From the NCBI RefSeq assembly GCF_020622345.1, contig NZ_JACNMO010000025.1, positions 1 through 64,000 on the forward strand: DNA of 64,000 bases. The letters run 5' to 3'. This document shows, one piece after another, positions 45,116 to 55,051 of the stretch. Source of the DNA: Roseobacter weihaiensis. GTDB lineage: Bacteria > Pseudomonadota > Alphaproteobacteria > Rhodobacterales > Rhodobacteraceae. Position 1 is the stretch's first letter. Each line of letters opens with the position of its first letter. Below the pieces are notes generated by a model, which was not told the origin of the DNA, did not search any database, and worked only from the letters and a program-made list of their open reading frames with translations. Position numbers and translations under genes: made by a program.

Positions 45116-45142
45116 CGTCTCCTTTTTGGGCAAAAAGAGACG
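45116..45142 (-). promoter_or_regulatory. Ribosome-site-sequestering hairpin of the thiM riboswitch
   Basis: On the minus strand CGTCTC-TTTTT (45142-45132) pairs with AAAAA-G-GAGACG (45127-45116): eleven pairs with one bulged base and loop GCCC. The 3' arm contains the AAGGAG ribosome site of thiM, so the hairpin would block initiation when formed. This supports a translational rather than a terminator-type expression platform. Confidence 0.7.
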
Positions 45143-45165
45143 ACGCAGGGCTCACCCAAGCACAC

Positions 45166-45239
45166 GACCTCCCTCCGCCAGCATTATCCGGTTCAGGTTC
45201 AAAGGGTACATCTCAGCTTTGCAGCGCCCCTGGTAGGTC
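45166..45239 (-). promoter_or_regulatory. TPP riboswitch (THI element) upstream of thiM
   Basis: On the minus strand the segment contains the pyrimidine-sensing core GGGGCGC...CTGAGA and the 3' core ACCCTTTGAACCTG...GGATAATGCTGGCGGAGGGA, with P1 formed by GACCT (45239-45235) and AGGTC (45170-45166). The stem normally extending the CUGAGA arm is minimal here. All invariant thi-box bases that I can check are present. It should shut off thiM-thiE-thiD-tenA when thiamine pyrophosphate is abundant. Confidence 0.95.
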
Positions 45240-45241
45240 TA

Positions 45242-45270
45242 GAGGTAATGGCACTCTGACGGATCGTCAA
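45242..45270 (-). promoter_or_regulatory. Candidate thi operon promoter
   Basis: Minus strand: TTGACG (45270-45265), 17 bases, TACCTC (45247-45242). The -35 is a 5/6 match and spacing is ideal; the -10 is weak. Transcription would begin at the first bases of the riboswitch P1, as is common for such leaders. Confidence 0.45.
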
Positions 45271-45423
45271 TCACCGCGTTTCACGGATCAGGGATGGGCC
45301 GGCGCTCCGCTGCAGGGTTGCAGCAGGTGTTTCGCCACATCACGGGTCGTATCAGGCGGTTGATCTGTGGCCGCCCCAACCCCCTAGGGGTGTGTTGCGG
45401 CGCGCCGATGGCCCTGCCGGATT

Positions 45424-46935
45424 CTATTCAGAGAGTTTCCGAGAGACCAGTTGGTTGACCGTTTTCGGATTGGCTTTGCCCCCGGTGGCCTTCATCACCT
45501 GCCCCACGAACCATCCTGCAAGCTTGGGGTTTTCCCTGGCTTTTGCAACCTGATCGGGGTTGGCGGCGATGATCTCGTCCACGGCGGCCTCGATGGCGCC
45601 GGTGTCGGTCACCTGCTTCATGCCGCGCGCCTCGACGATTTCTGCCGGATCACCGCCCTCGGTATAGACGATCTCAAAGAGCTCCTTGGCAATCTTGCCG
45701 GAAATCGCATCAGAGGCGATGAGGTCGATCACCCCGCCAAGCTGGGCCGGGGACACGGGGCTGTCGGTGATCCCCTTGTCGTCTTTCTTCAGGCGGCCAA
45801 AGAGTTCGTTGATGACCCAGTTTGCCGCCATCTTGCCATCGCGACCGGCGGCGACGGCTTCAAAGTACCCGGCGCTGTCCAGATCGGCGGTCAGAACCGA
45901 GGCGTCATAATCGGAAAGGCCGAAGTCGCTGATGAAACGCGCCTTCTTGGCGTCGGGCAGTTCGGGCAGGCGGGCGGCAATGTCATCGACCCAGGCTTGC
46001 TCGATCTGCAGCGGCAAAAGGTCGGGATCGGGAAAATAGCGATAGTCATGCGCCTCTTCCTTGGACCGCATGGAGCGGGTTTCATTCTTGTCGGGATCAT
46101 AAAGACGTGTCTCCTGATCGACCGTGCCACCGCCTTCCACAATCGCGATCTGGCGGCGCGCCTCGACCTCGATGGCCGCCTGAATAAAGCGCATGGAGTT
46201 CATGTTCTTGATCTCGCAGCGGGTGCCGAGATGCGAAAAATCCTGCGTGGCCTGATATTTCTCGTACTGACCCGGCCGGCAGATGGAGACATTCACATCC
46301 GCGCGCATCGCCCCCGATTGCATGTCACCGTTGCAGGTGCCCAGGTAACGCAGGATTTGCCGCAATTTGCCAAGATAGGCGGCGGCCTCTTCGGGGCCCC
46401 GGATGTCGGGGCGCGAGACGATTTCCATCAGCGCCACACCGGTGCGGTTGAGGTCCACGAAAGACATGTTCGGGTCCATGTCGTGGATGCTCTTGCCGGC
46501 GTCCTGTTCCAGATGGATGCGTTCGACGCGCACCAGCCGCGCGGTGCCATCGCCAAGCTCGACCAGCACCTCGCCTTCCCCCACGATGGGGTGGTAGAGC
46601 TGCGAAATCTGGTAGCCCTGCGGCAAGTCGGGGTAGAAATAATTCTTGCGGTCAAAGGCGGAACTCAGATTGATGTCTGCCTTGAGGCCCAGCCCCGTCC
46701 GCACGGCCTGTTCGACGCAGTATTCGTTGATCGTGGGCAGCATGCCGGGCATCGCCGCATCCACGAAAGAGACATTGCTGTTGGGTTCCGCGCCGAATTT
46801 GGTGGAGGCGGCAGAGAAGAGCTTGGCGTTCGAGGAGACCTGCGCGTGGACTTCCATGCCGATGACCAGTTCCCAGTCTTCCCTGGCACCGGCGATTACC
46901 TTTGGTTTGGGTGTGTCATAGGTCAGATCGAGCAT
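45424..46935 (-). CDS. gatB: Asp-tRNA(Asn)/Glu-tRNA(Gln) amidotransferase subunit B
   Basis: A 503-residue GatB, the kinase-like, tRNA-binding subunit of GatCAB, which converts Glu-tRNA(Gln) and Asp-tRNA(Asn) to the amidated forms. It shows [12 protein letters not shown] (about 21-32), [16 protein letters not shown], the [12 protein letters not shown] block as [25 protein letters not shown] and the C-terminal YqeY-like tail. The ATG at 46935 fits family length. gatA and gatC are not adjacent. The thi operon lies downstream on the same strand but has its own leader. Confidence 0.96.
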   Translation of the reverse strand: MLDLTYDTPKPKVIAGAREDWELVIGMEVHAQVSSNAKLFSAASTKFGAEPNSNVSFVDAAMPGMLPTINEYCVEQAVRTGLGLKADINLSSAFDRKNYFYPDLPQGYQISQLYHPIVGEGEVLVELGDGTARLVRVERIHLEQDAGKSIHDMDPNMSFVDLNRTGVALMEIVSRPDIRGPEEAAAYLGKLRQILRYLGTCNGDMQSGAMRADVNVSICRPGQYEKYQATQDFSHLGTRCEIKNMNSMRFIQAAIEVEARRQIAIVEGGGTVDQETRLYDPDKNETRSMRSKEEAHDYRYFPDPDLLPLQIEQAWVDDIAARLPELPDAKKARFISDFGLSDYDASVLTADLDSAGYFEAVAAGRDGKMAANWVINELFGRLKKDDKGITDSPVSPAQLGGVIDLIASDAISGKIAKELFEIVYTEGGDPAEIVEARGMKQVTDTGAIEAAVDEIIAANPDQVAKARENPKLAGWFVGQVMKATGGKANPKTVNQLVSRKLSE

Positions 46936-47038
46936 GGGTATTTCCCCTGAGGCCAAGCGCATGTGGCAGGGGTTTAGGCCAGCGGGCGCAGTGCTGCAAG
47001 CCCCAAGCGGGGCAGACCCGCAGGACAGGGCGTGCAGA

Positions 47039-47521
47039 TCAGATCTTGTGCGGCAGTGCCCGCCAGCCCAGGGAATAAAGGCCCTCGGAAGTGTCAGGCA
47101 GGGAGGAGCGCGGGATCATCTTGGCTTCGGTCGTGAAATTTTCCTTGATGCGCACCACGATCAGCGTCTTGAACGGGCGTTCAAGGTCAACCTTGACCGT
47201 TTTTGAGCGGCCAAAGGGAGGCAGGTGCAGCAGCTCGACGCCGGTCTCCTCGCAGTCGCGATCCGGGCCTTCGAGCGGAATGTCACAGTGGATGGCCGCA
47301 TGAACCTGGGCGATCACGTCATAGACGGGCAGGTGATGCCCGGTTATTTCGTAATATCCCTTGGCCGCGCGCAGCAGGCTGACATGCATCGCGGTCAGGC
47401 GTGCCAGCGGCTCCTGAGCCGCAGAGGAGCAACTCTCAGTGGCCGTTTCAGGGGTCACGCGGTGCCATTCTATCCAATCCCCACTGTCCCAGTGAGCGGC
47501 GTCTTCGGGTATCTTTCCCAT
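47039..47521 (-). CDS. Conserved hypothetical protein, 160 residues
   Basis: A soluble 160-residue protein I do not recognise. It has a Trp/Asp-rich start ([12 protein letters not shown]), a Cys/Asp-containing middle ([16 protein letters not shown], about 77-92) and beta-type sequence with basic patches ([13 protein letters not shown]) toward the end. AAAGGA stands ten bases before the ATG at 47521. Codon use matches confirmed neighbours, so it is very likely expressed. It follows a small reading frame by 26 bases on the same strand. Confidence 0.62.
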   Translation of the reverse strand: MGKIPEDAAHWDSGDWIEWHRVTPETATESCSSAAQEPLARLTAMHVSLLRAAKGYYEITGHHLPVYDVIAQVHAAIHCDIPLEGPDRDCEETGVELLHLPPFGRSKTVKVDLERPFKTLIVVRIKENFTTEAKMIPRSSLPDTSEGLYSLGWRALPHKI

Positions 47522-47547
47522 GATGCATCCTTTCTCGGTGTCTTGGT

Positions 47548-47745
47548 TCAGCAGATCACGGCCAGACGGCCGCTGGGGGTCAAAGAGCGGCGCGACCAAT
47601 GTGTGATCCTGCGCCGGTCATCGAACGTCACGTGCCGTGGGGGCATTTGCGGCTGATCTTTGACCGACAAAGGCGACCCGATGCCCGCCCGGGCAGCCTT
47701 GGGGGTCTGGTCACTTGCCCAGCACTCGTACGACATAAACACCAT
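47548..47745 (-). CDS. Possible small protein, 65 residues
   Basis: A 65-codon reading frame with high GC in third codon positions, a ribosome-site-like AAAGG nine bases before the ATG at 47745, and a basic C-terminus (DRRRITHWSRRSLTPSGR). It ends 26 bases before the ATG of the 160-residue hypothetical gene, so the two may form a unit. No domain is recognised. Coding status rests on codon bias and position only. Confidence 0.4.
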   Translation of the reverse strand: MVFMSYECWASDQTPKAARAGIGSPLSVKDQPQMPPRHVTFDDRRRITHWSRRSLTPSGRLAVIC

Positions 47746-47989
47746 TCAACACGGCCTTTCAGTTACAACAGGCCTTAACCTGACGTTTCTTTTAGGCTTA
47801 AAAATGGCACCAGAGCGGAGATATCGCGTTGATTGAGCTCTCTTCGTGAACAATCGCCGGTGGTTGTTCCCAAATGGGTAACGATCACGCCCGATGGTCA
47901 CAGAATGGTCTTTGAAAGGTCTGCGGAATGCCGCCGATCTTCTCCATGGCGGGCTTGTCATTGATCCTTTCGCTGGGCCATATGCCGCC

Positions 47990-48595
47990 ATGAAATGTCT
48001 TTTCGCTCTGTCCTTGTCTGTCTTCGTGCTCACCTCCTGCGCACAAGCGGACCGCGCAACTGATTCAGGGACGTCGGGGTCGTTGCCGCAGATGCGCTGG
48101 AGCCACGTGCCTGACCATGCTGAGTGGAACGTCGATGCGGTCGAAGCACTGGCCACCCACGGGCAGCCGCTGGTGGAGACAGTGCCCGAAGACATCGATG
48201 CGTGGTGCCCGGCCTATGAAGAGGCCGATCCGGCTGGACGCAAGGCGTTCTGGGTGGGGTTCATGTCGGCGCTGGCCAAACATGAAAGCACCTACAAGCC
48301 CCGCGCGGTCAGCAGCAACGGAAAGTGGTTTGGTCTGTTGCAGATCTCACCCGCGACGGCACGGGGGTATGAATGCCGCGCGGGCTCGGGCGAGGCGCTG
48401 AAGGATGGCGGTGCGAACCTCAGCTGTGCCGTCCGCATCATGGCTGTGACCGTGCCACGCGACGGCGTGATCGAAGACTATGACGGGCGCTGGCGCGGTG
48501 TCGCTGCCGATTGGGGACCGCTGCGTGTGGCGTCAAAGCAGCGTGACATCTCGGGCTGGCTCAAGGCGCAACCCTTCTGTCAGGACCCGGCCTGA
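47990..48595 (+). CDS. SLT-domain lytic transglycosylase-like lipoprotein
   Basis: A 201-residue exported lipoprotein: a hydrophobic N-terminus and lipobox LTSC (Cys17), then a short lysozyme-like SLT domain. HESTYKP contains the presumed catalytic glutamate (Glu99), followed by the GLLQIS and ARGYECR blocks of the fold. It probably cleaves peptidoglycan glycan strands from the inner face of the outer membrane. The frame extends upstream to 47894, but only the ATG at 47990 gives a signal peptide. Monocistronic, facing the next minus-strand gene. Confidence 0.82.
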   Translation: MKCLFALSLSVFVLTSCAQADRATDSGTSGSLPQMRWSHVPDHAEWNVDAVEALATHGQPLVETVPEDIDAWCPAYEEADPAGRKAFWVGFMSALAKHESTYKPRAVSSNGKWFGLLQISPATARGYECRAGSGEALKDGGANLSCAVRIMAVTVPRDGVIEDYDGRWRGVAADWGPLRVASKQRDISGWLKAQPFCQDPA

Positions 48596-48602
48596 CCTGG
48601 CG

Positions 48603-49040
48603 CTAGCCGATCAGTGAGAAATGGTGCCGCTCGGTGCGGATGCCGCGGGCGTTCAGGGCGGCTTCGAACATCTTGTGGGGCGGGGTGCATTCATAGGGCA
48701 GTCTGATCTTACGCCCGCTGCCAAGCACCGCCGTGGCCCGGACGGACATATCGAGCCGCGTGTCCAGACGGAAGCGGTCGATGTCGCGCCAGTCCAGTTG
48801 TGCCGTGCGGCGGCCCGTGAACCAGCTGAGGTGCGTGTCGGTAAAATCGAGCCCGGCGGCGGGGTTTTTGTAAAGCTCCCACACCGCGGGCAGGGTGAAC
48901 GCGCCGATCACGGCCATCAGCCAGGGCGCCGCCTCGACCAGGATCAGGGCCGCCAGCAGGGCCCCCCAGATCCCCGCAACCGCCAGCACTGTGGCACGGT
49001 TGCGTGCTTCGCGGCGATACCGAAAAGCCTCAGCGCCCAC
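48603..49040 (-). CDS. Membrane protein of unknown function, 145 residues
   Basis: A 145-residue protein with two adjacent membrane helices (about 17-37 and 39-55), then a soluble C-terminal region of alternating strands (LDWRDIDRFRLDT, VLGSGRKIRLPYE) that resembles a bacterial PH-like domain. It starts with GTG inside the end of the upstream SDR gene (11-base overlap), with a weak ribosome site, suggesting coupled translation. Third gene of the pepN-SDR run. Function unknown. Confidence 0.68.
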   Translation of the reverse strand: MGAEAFRYRREARNRATVLAVAGIWGALLAALILVEAAPWLMAVIGAFTLPAVWELYKNPAAGLDFTDTHLSWFTGRRTAQLDWRDIDRFRLDTRLDMSVRATAVLGSGRKIRLPYECTPPHKMFEAALNARGIRTERHHFSLIG

Positions 49041-49770
49041 CCGTCACATCCAGCGTCGAGCCGGTGACATAGCTTGCCTCATCCGAACAGAGCCACAAGA
49101 TCGCCTGTGCCACTTCCTCGGCAGAGCCCTTGCGCTTCATCGGCACCGTATGGGCGAGCTTGTCCGCACGACCCGGCTCACCGCCCTTGGCGTGAAGCTC
49201 GGTTTCTATCAGGCCGGGGCGGATCGACATGACCCGAATGTTATCCGCCGCAACTTCGTCCGACAAGCCTTTGGTAAAACAGTCAATTGCCGCTTTGGAG
49301 GCCGCGTAGTCAACATATTGGTTGCCGGATCCCAGACGGGCGGCAGCCGAGGAGATATTGACGATCACCCCGCCTTTCCCGCCCGCCTGAAGGCGCAGCA
49401 CGGCCTCCTTCGCCACGAGCATCGCGCCGATGACGTTGATGTCGAACATCCGTCGCAAGCGCGCATGGGTCAGATCCGTGACCTTGGCGGTCTGATCGAC
49501 CACACCGGCGTTGTTGATAAGCACGTCAAGGCGGCCGTAGGTCGTGTCGATGCTTTCGTACATCGCCTCGATTGCCACCGGGTCGGCCACATCCGCCTTG
49601 CAAAGCAGCACCTCTGCGCCCGCTTCCCGGCAGGTCTTGGCCACCGCGTCGGCCCCTGCGTCGTCTGAGCGGTAGTTCAGCGCCAGATCGTAGCCGCGCG
49701 CCGCGGCAATCCGGGCGGCGGCGGCCCCGATACCGGCAGAGGCGCCGGTGATAAGCATAACGGGTTTCAT
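49030..49770 (-). CDS. SDR family oxidoreductase
   Basis: A 246-residue classical short-chain dehydrogenase. It has the cofactor loop TGASAGIG (8-15), NNAG (about 89-92), the catalytic Ser in NISSAAARLGSG and the Tyr-Lys pair in YVDYAASK (about 152-159). LNYRSDDAGA after beta-2 suggests NADP preference. It resembles 3-oxoacyl-ACP or glucose dehydrogenase-type SDRs; substrate is unassigned. It starts three bases after pepN on the same strand. Confidence 0.9.
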   Translation of the reverse strand: MKPVMLITGASAGIGAAAARIAAARGYDLALNYRSDDAGADAVAKTCREAGAEVLLCKADVADPVAIEAMYESIDTTYGRLDVLINNAGVVDQTAKVTDLTHARLRRMFDINVIGAMLVAKEAVLRLQAGGKGGVIVNISSAAARLGSGNQYVDYAASKAAIDCFTKGLSDEVAADNIRVMSIRPGLIETELHAKGGEPGRADKLAHTVPMKRKGSAEEVAQAILWLCSDEASYVTGSTLDVTGGR

Positions 49771-49773
49771 GGG

Positions 49774-52323
49774 TCAGTTTCCTCGAATTCTGGTCAGCAT
49801 TTCGGTGGTATCCCGCGAGAGGTTCGGTGTGGCGAGGATGCGATCAAGCGCTTGGGCGATCTTGGCCTGCCGCCCCGCATCATAGCGCCGCCAGGTCTGG
49901 AAGGGCGTGCACATCCGCGCCGTGGTCTGCGGGTTGACCGGGTCGAGCCGGATCAGCCAATCGGCAAGCATGTCATAGCCTGCCCCGTCCGCTGCGTGAA
50001 ACCCTGCGTGGTGCATGGCCAGCGCGCCCAGGACCGCCCGGAATCGGTTCGGGTTCTTCCAGTTGAAATCCGGATGCTGCGTCAGGGTGCGTGCCGTCGC
50101 CGCAACCGCGCCGGGATCGGCTTGGGTCACCTGCAAGCCAAACCATTTGTCCATCACAAGACGGTCGTTTTTCCACTGTTCTTCAAAAGCTTCCAGGGCG
50201 TTCTTGCCCGCGTTCAGCCGGAGCAGCACCGCGAGAGCAGCGATCTGCTGTGTCATGTTGTCGGCGGCACCGAACTGACTTTGGGCCAGCGTCGGGCCGT
50301 TATTGCGGGCCAGCAGACCAAGCGCTGCATTGGCCAGGGACCGGTGTCCGGTTTGCGCTGCATTGGGCTGGTAGTCGTCGCGGACCTGGTGGGTTCGATA
50401 GAGCTCCGGCAGCAGTTCGGCAAGGTGGTCGGCCTGGGCCTGGCGCATCGTCTCAACCGCCTCCCAGATCGCTTGTGGGTCGGGTACTTGGCCCGCATCG
50501 TGCAAAGCGGTCGCCAAATCCGACTGGCTGGGCAGGTTGAGCATGAGCGCGCGGTAGGCCGGATCAAGCGTATCATCGCGTAAAACCGTCCGTATCCCAT
50601 CGAGATAAGCGGGGTCTGGGGCCGCACCTTCGGTCAAAATGGTCAACAGGCTGCTGCGGGCCAGCGTCCGGCTTGCTTCCCAGCGGTTGAAGGGATCGGT
50701 GTCATGTGCCAGCAGAAACCCTGTGTGGTCCGAGGCGAGTTCGCTTTCCAGCACGACGGGGGCGGAGAACCCCCGCAAAACGGATGGGATCGGGCGGTCT
50801 TTCAACCCTTCAAAGGTAAAGGATTGCGCAGGCTCGGTCAGTTCCAGCACTTGGCTTGCGACGATCTCTTCGCCTGCGGGGCTGAGCAGACCGGTCACAA
50901 TCGGGATCACCTGGGGCTGCGGGTCGGGGGTTGTGGCCGAAGGGGCCAGATTCTGCGTGAAGGACAGGATGTAAGTACCATTGTACCAAGCATCTTTTAC
51001 GGTCAGCCGTGGTGTGCCGGCCTGGCTGTACCAGCGTTTGAACTGGGTCAGGTCGCGCCCGGTGGTGTCTTCGAACACCCTCAACCAGTCTTCGATGTTG
51101 CAGGCCTGTCCGTCGTGCCGCTCAAAATAAAGGTCTAGCGCTTTCGAATAAGCCTCGGCCCCCACCAGACAGCGCAGCATGCCGATCACCTCGGCGCCCT
51201 TCTCATAGACAGTAGCGGTGTAGAAATTGTTGATTTCCTGAAAACTTTCCGGCCGAACCGGATGCGCCAGCGGGCCCTGATCCTCGGGGAACTGGCGGGC
51301 GCGCAGATCGATGACGTCCGAGATGCGCTTGACCGGCGCAGAGCGCATGTCAGAGGTGAACTGGCTGTCACGGTAGACCGTCAGCCCTTCTTTGAGGCAA
51401 AGCTGAAACCAGTCGCGACAGGTAATGCGGTTGCCGGTCCAGTTGTGGAAATACTCATGCGCGATGATCGCCTCGATCCGTTCGAAATTGACATCCGTGG
51501 AGGTCTCGGGGCTTGCCAGCACCGCGGAAGAGTTGAAAATATTCAGCCCCTTGTTCTCCATCGCGCCCATGTTGAAGTCATCGACAGCCACGATGTTGAA
51601 GATATCCAGATCGTATTCGCGGCCGTAGACCTCCTCATCCCATCTCATCGAGGCTTTGAGGGCCCTCATGCCGAAATCGCATTTACCCTCGTCCCCGCGC
51701 CGCACATAGAGATTGAGATCCACCGCCCGCCCGGACCGCGTTGTGAAACTGTCCGTGTGGGCCACAAGATCGCCCGCGACGAGGGCGAAGAGATAGGCGG
51801 GTTTGGGCCAGGGGTCATGCCATTCGGCGTGGTTGTCGGAGGCGCTGACAGGGTTGCCGTTCGACAGCAGCACCGGGTGCGGGCCCTTGATGCGCACGGT
51901 GAAAACGCTCATCACGTCCGGCCGGTCCGGATAGTAGGTGATCTTGCGAAAACCTTCGGCCTCACATTGCGTGCAATACATGCCATTGGACATATAGAGA
52001 CCTTCGAGCGCTGTGTTGTTCTGCGGATCAATCTCGACCTCGGCCTGCCAGACAAAGGGCTGATCGGGGACCGCGCACGTCAGCCCTTCGGACGTGATCT
52101 CGGGCGATACGGGTACATCATCTATGGTTGAAGAAATGAGTTTAAGGTTCTCTCCGTGAAGGAAAAAATCTCCCTTACGATCAGGTTTTGGTCTGAAGGC
52201 GATCCGGCTTTTGACGCGCGTTTTGGTTGGATGCAGATCAAATGTCAGCTCGACCTTTTCGACATCATACGGAAAAGGCTCATACTCGTTGAGGTATATC
52301 GTCTTGGGGCTTGCGTCGCGCAT
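49774..52323 (-). CDS. pepN: Aminopeptidase N
   Basis: An 849-residue M1 zinc metallopeptidase removing N-terminal residues from peptides. It shows the exopeptidase motif GAMEN (253-257), the zinc site HEYFH (289-293) with the third ligand Glu312 in KEGLTV, and a C-terminal helical domain. The whole sequence matches the Escherichia coli PepN type. The ATG at 52323 (MRDASPKTIYL) is the family start; the frame continues upstream with no similarity. It leads a run with the SDR gene and the small membrane protein gene. Confidence 0.95.
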   Translation of the reverse strand: MRDASPKTIYLNEYEPFPYDVEKVELTFDLHPTKTRVKSRIAFRPKPDRKGDFFLHGENLKLISSTIDDVPVSPEITSEGLTCAVPDQPFVWQAEVEIDPQNNTALEGLYMSNGMYCTQCEAEGFRKITYYPDRPDVMSVFTVRIKGPHPVLLSNGNPVSASDNHAEWHDPWPKPAYLFALVAGDLVAHTDSFTTRSGRAVDLNLYVRRGDEGKCDFGMRALKASMRWDEEVYGREYDLDIFNIVAVDDFNMGAMENKGLNIFNSSAVLASPETSTDVNFERIEAIIAHEYFHNWTGNRITCRDWFQLCLKEGLTVYRDSQFTSDMRSAPVKRISDVIDLRARQFPEDQGPLAHPVRPESFQEINNFYTATVYEKGAEVIGMLRCLVGAEAYSKALDLYFERHDGQACNIEDWLRVFEDTTGRDLTQFKRWYSQAGTPRLTVKDAWYNGTYILSFTQNLAPSATTPDPQPQVIPIVTGLLSPAGEEIVASQVLELTEPAQSFTFEGLKDRPIPSVLRGFSAPVVLESELASDHTGFLLAHDTDPFNRWEASRTLARSSLLTILTEGAAPDPAYLDGIRTVLRDDTLDPAYRALMLNLPSQSDLATALHDAGQVPDPQAIWEAVETMRQAQADHLAELLPELYRTHQVRDDYQPNAAQTGHRSLANAALGLLARNNGPTLAQSQFGAADNMTQQIAALAVLLRLNAGKNALEAFEEQWKNDRLVMDKWFGLQVTQADPGAVAATARTLTQHPDFNWKNPNRFRAVLGALAMHHAGFHAADGAGYDMLADWLIRLDPVNPQTTARMCTPFQTWRRYDAGRQAKIAQALDRILATPNLSRDTTEMLTRIRGN

Positions 52324-52424
52324 GAGACCTGCATCTTTTTGGGAACAATCGGCTGGGGGGTACGTTAGGTCGAGACACGGTAACCTGCAAGGCGGCTTTG
52401 GCGGCCTGCACGAAAGGAGATAAA

Positions 52425-52604
52425 ATGTCAGCACCCGACACGAACGTGGAGACGCAAAAACACAAACATCGCACCATGGGCCGGGGCATCTGGCTGGGTC
52501 TGGCCATCGCAGTGGCCGTCGCAATCGGAATGGTGATCGCGATCACTGTATTTGACGTTGATCTGACCACGGCAGTTCCCGCAACCGGTGGCATGGCCGA
52601 TTGA
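52425..52604 (+). CDS. Small single-helix membrane protein, 59 residues
   Basis: A 59-residue protein with a polar, Lys/His-rich start (about 1-19), one hydrophobic helix (about 23-43) and a short acidic, Thr-rich tail. AAAGGAGATAAA supplies a near-ideal ribosome site directly before the ATG at 52425. Its TGA overlaps the start of the DUF2256 gene by one base. It is divergent from pepN. No family recognised. Confidence 0.68.
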   Translation: MSAPDTNVETQKHKHRTMGRGIWLGLAIAVAVAIGMVIAITVFDVDLTTAVPATGGMAD

Positions 52605-52759
52605 TGGCGATGCGCCGGAAAGGGGATCTGCCACAAAAGCTGTGTGCCACTTGCGGTCGCCCCTTCACCTGGCGCAAGAAATGGGAAAAAGTTTGGGATG
52701 ACGTGCGCTATTGCTCCAAGAGGTGCAGCGGTCAGCGGCCCAAAAAACCGCATTCCTAG
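52604..52759 (+). CDS. DUF2256 zinc-ribbon-like protein, 51 residues
   Basis: A 51-residue protein translated from the ATG that overlaps the previous stop. It has the DUF2256 pattern: [21 protein letters not shown] with CxxC at 14-17, then [11 protein letters not shown] with CxxxC at 37-41, which should bind one zinc. DUF2256 proteins are often neighbours of cryptochrome/photolyase-related genes; none is seen here. Function unknown. The one-base overlap implies it is co-translated with the small membrane protein. Confidence 0.85.
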   Translation: MAMRRKGDLPQKLCATCGRPFTWRKKWEKVWDDVRYCSKRCSGQRPKKPHS

Positions 52760-52857
52760 AAATCCTTAGGGAAGGTTTCGCAGTCCTGTTGCCACTTCAG
52801 ATCAAACTGCCTACAAGCCGAATGCGTCCAGAACATTGCAGGCAGGGAGCAACGCAG

Positions 52858-54999
52858 ATGGCTGATTTTCAGACAAAACACGGGCTGGCAGTCGCTGACG
52901 CACTGGCAGAGTTCCTCGAAGAAAGTGCCCTGCCGGGAACCGGTGTGGACAGCGACACCTTCTGGAGCGGCTTTGCTGCGCTGATACATAATCTGGGCCC
53001 TGAAAACAAAGCGCTGTTGCAAAAGCGGGCAGACCTGCAGGACAGGATAGACGCATGGCATGTGGCGCGGCGCGGGCAGCCACACAATCACGAAGAGTAC
53101 ACCGCATTCCTGCGTGAGATCGGCTATCTGCTCGAAGAGGGTGGTGATCTTGAAGTGGATACCGACAATGTTGACCCGGAAATTGCAACCGTGCCGGGGC
53201 CGCAGCTCGTTGTTCCGATTACCAATGCGCGCTACGCCCTGAATGCCGCCAATGCGCGGTGGGGCAGCCTCTATGACGGTTTCTACGGCACTGATGCGAT
53301 GGGAACGCCCGCACCCAAGGGCCCTTACGATCAGGGCCGGGGCGCGCGGGTCGTGGCACGTGCACGCGTGTTTCTGGACGAGGCCTTCCCTATTGAAGGG
53401 ACGAGCCATGCGGATGCACGGCGCTACTACATCCACAAGGGCGCGCTGCTGATCGACGACCAACCTCTTGCCCAGCCTGAGAAATTCGTGGGTTTCACCG
53501 GACATCCCAAGGCACCGGACCGCATTGTGCTGCGCAACAACGGCCTGCACGTCGCGCTGGTGTTCGACCGAACGCATCCGATTGGCGGGCGCGATCAGGC
53601 GGGCCTTGCGGATGTCCAGATGGAGAGCGCGGTTTCGGCCATCATGGATTGCGAGGACTCGGTGGCCTGCGTCGATGCCGAGGACAAGGTCGTGGCCTAC
53701 AGCAACTGGCTCGGCCTGATGAAGGGCGATCTGGAGGAAACCTTCGAAAAGGCCGGCGAGACGCTGACACGGCGATTGGCCCCCGATCACGTGCTGACAG
53801 GGCCGGAGGGCGACGAGGTTGTGCTCAAGGGCCGCGCGCTGATGCTGGTGCGCAATGTGGGTCATCTGATGACCAACCCTGCCATCCGCGACCGGGACGG
53901 CAACGAGGTCTTTGAGGGCTTGATGGATGCCATGATCACCACTTTGATCGCGATGCATGACCTGCAGCGCGCCGGGGGCAATTCGCTCACCGGGTCGGTT
54001 TATGTGGTCAAACCCAAGATGCACGGCCCCGAAGAGGTGGCCTTCACCGACCGCATCTTTACCCATGTGGAGCAGGTGCTGGGGCTGCCGCACAACACGG
54101 TCAAGCTGGGGATCATGGATGAAGAGCGCCGGACCTCCGTGAATCTCAAGGAATGCATCCGCGCGGCCAAATCGCGCGTGGCCTTTATCAACACGGGGTT
54201 TCTGGACCGCACCGGCGACGAGATACATACCTCGATGGAAGCAGGGCCTTTCAGCCGCAAGGATTTCATCAAACGCAAGACCTGGATCACCGCCTATGAA
54301 AACCAGAACGTCGATATCGGCCTGGAGTGCGGGCTGTCCGGCCGCGCGCAGATCGGCAAGGGCATGTGGGCAATGCCGGACATGATGGCCGCGATGCTGG
54401 AACAAAAGATCGAGCATCCGAAAGCGGGGGCAAATTGCGCCTGGGTGCCCAGCCCGACAGCCGCAACGCTGCATGCGCTGCATTATCACAAGATCGATGT
54501 CTTTGCCGTGCAGCAGAAGCTGAAAGCGGGCGGGCGGCGGGCCTATGTGGACACGGTGCTCAACATCCCGCTGGCAGAGTATCAGAAATGGACCGACAGT
54601 CAGAAGACGCGCGAGGTGGAAAACAACGCACAGGGAATTCTGGGTTATGTGGTCCGTTGGGTTGATCACGGCGTGGGCTGTTCGAAGGTCCCCGACCTCA
54701 ACGATGTGGGCCTGATGGAAGACCGCGCGACGTGCCGGATTTCCGCTCAGCATATCGCGAACTGGCTGCATCACGGGGTGGTCGACGCACAGGAGGTGAT
54801 GGCGGTGATGCGCAAGATGGCGGAGGTTGTGGATGGGCAGAACGCCGATGATCCGGCCTACCGGCCCATGGCGCCCGGTTTTGACGGGATTGCCTTTCAG
54901 GCGGCCTGCGATCTGGTCTTCAAAGGCCGCGCCCAGCCTTCCGGCTACACGGAGCCCGTGTTGCATGCGCGCAGGCTCGAGTTGAAGGCGTCCCGCTAA
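52858..54999 (+). CDS. glcB: Malate synthase G
   Basis: A 713-residue malate synthase G condensing glyoxylate with acetyl-CoA in the glyoxylate or glycolate pathway. The N-terminal [13 protein letters not shown], the [16 protein letters not shown] block, the catalytic-region segments [15 protein letters not shown] and [15 protein letters not shown], and the [11 protein letters not shown] and [11 protein letters not shown] motifs are all intact, and the length is that of the G isoform. GGGAG lies nine bases before the ATG at 52858; the frame upstream overlaps the DUF2256 gene and is not homologous. A GlcG-like gene follows. Confidence 0.96.
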   Translation: MADFQTKHGLAVADALAEFLEESALPGTGVDSDTFWSGFAALIHNLGPENKALLQKRADLQDRIDAWHVARRGQPHNHEEYTAFLREIGYLLEEGGDLEVDTDNVDPEIATVPGPQLVVPITNARYALNAANARWGSLYDGFYGTDAMGTPAPKGPYDQGRGARVVARARVFLDEAFPIEGTSHADARRYYIHKGALLIDDQPLAQPEKFVGFTGHPKAPDRIVLRNNGLHVALVFDRTHPIGGRDQAGLADVQMESAVSAIMDCEDSVACVDAEDKVVAYSNWLGLMKGDLEETFEKAGETLTRRLAPDHVLTGPEGDEVVLKGRALMLVRNVGHLMTNPAIRDRDGNEVFEGLMDAMITTLIAMHDLQRAGGNSLTGSVYVVKPKMHGPEEVAFTDRIFTHVEQVLGLPHNTVKLGIMDEERRTSVNLKECIRAAKSRVAFINTGFLDRTGDEIHTSMEAGPFSRKDFIKRKTWITAYENQNVDIGLECGLSGRAQIGKGMWAMPDMMAAMLEQKIEHPKAGANCAWVPSPTAATLHALHYHKIDVFAVQQKLKAGGRRAYVDTVLNIPLAEYQKWTDSQKTREVENNAQGILGYVVRWVDHGVGCSKVPDLNDVGLMEDRATCRISAQHIANWLHHGVVDAQEVMAVMRKMAEVVDGQNADDPAYRPMAPGFDGIAFQAACDLVFKGRAQPSGYTEPVLHARRLELKASR

Positions 55000-55051
55000 G
55001 CGCCGCGGCCATCCGCGGCAGGACAAGACCGATTTGAAAGGGAGTTAGACA

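Noticed and set aside
45309-45324. GCTGCA-GGGT-TGCAGC stem between gatB and the thi leader
   Set aside because: A six-pair stem without a T-tract on either strand; not a convincing gatB terminator, since gatB ends on the minus strand beyond it and no U-run follows.
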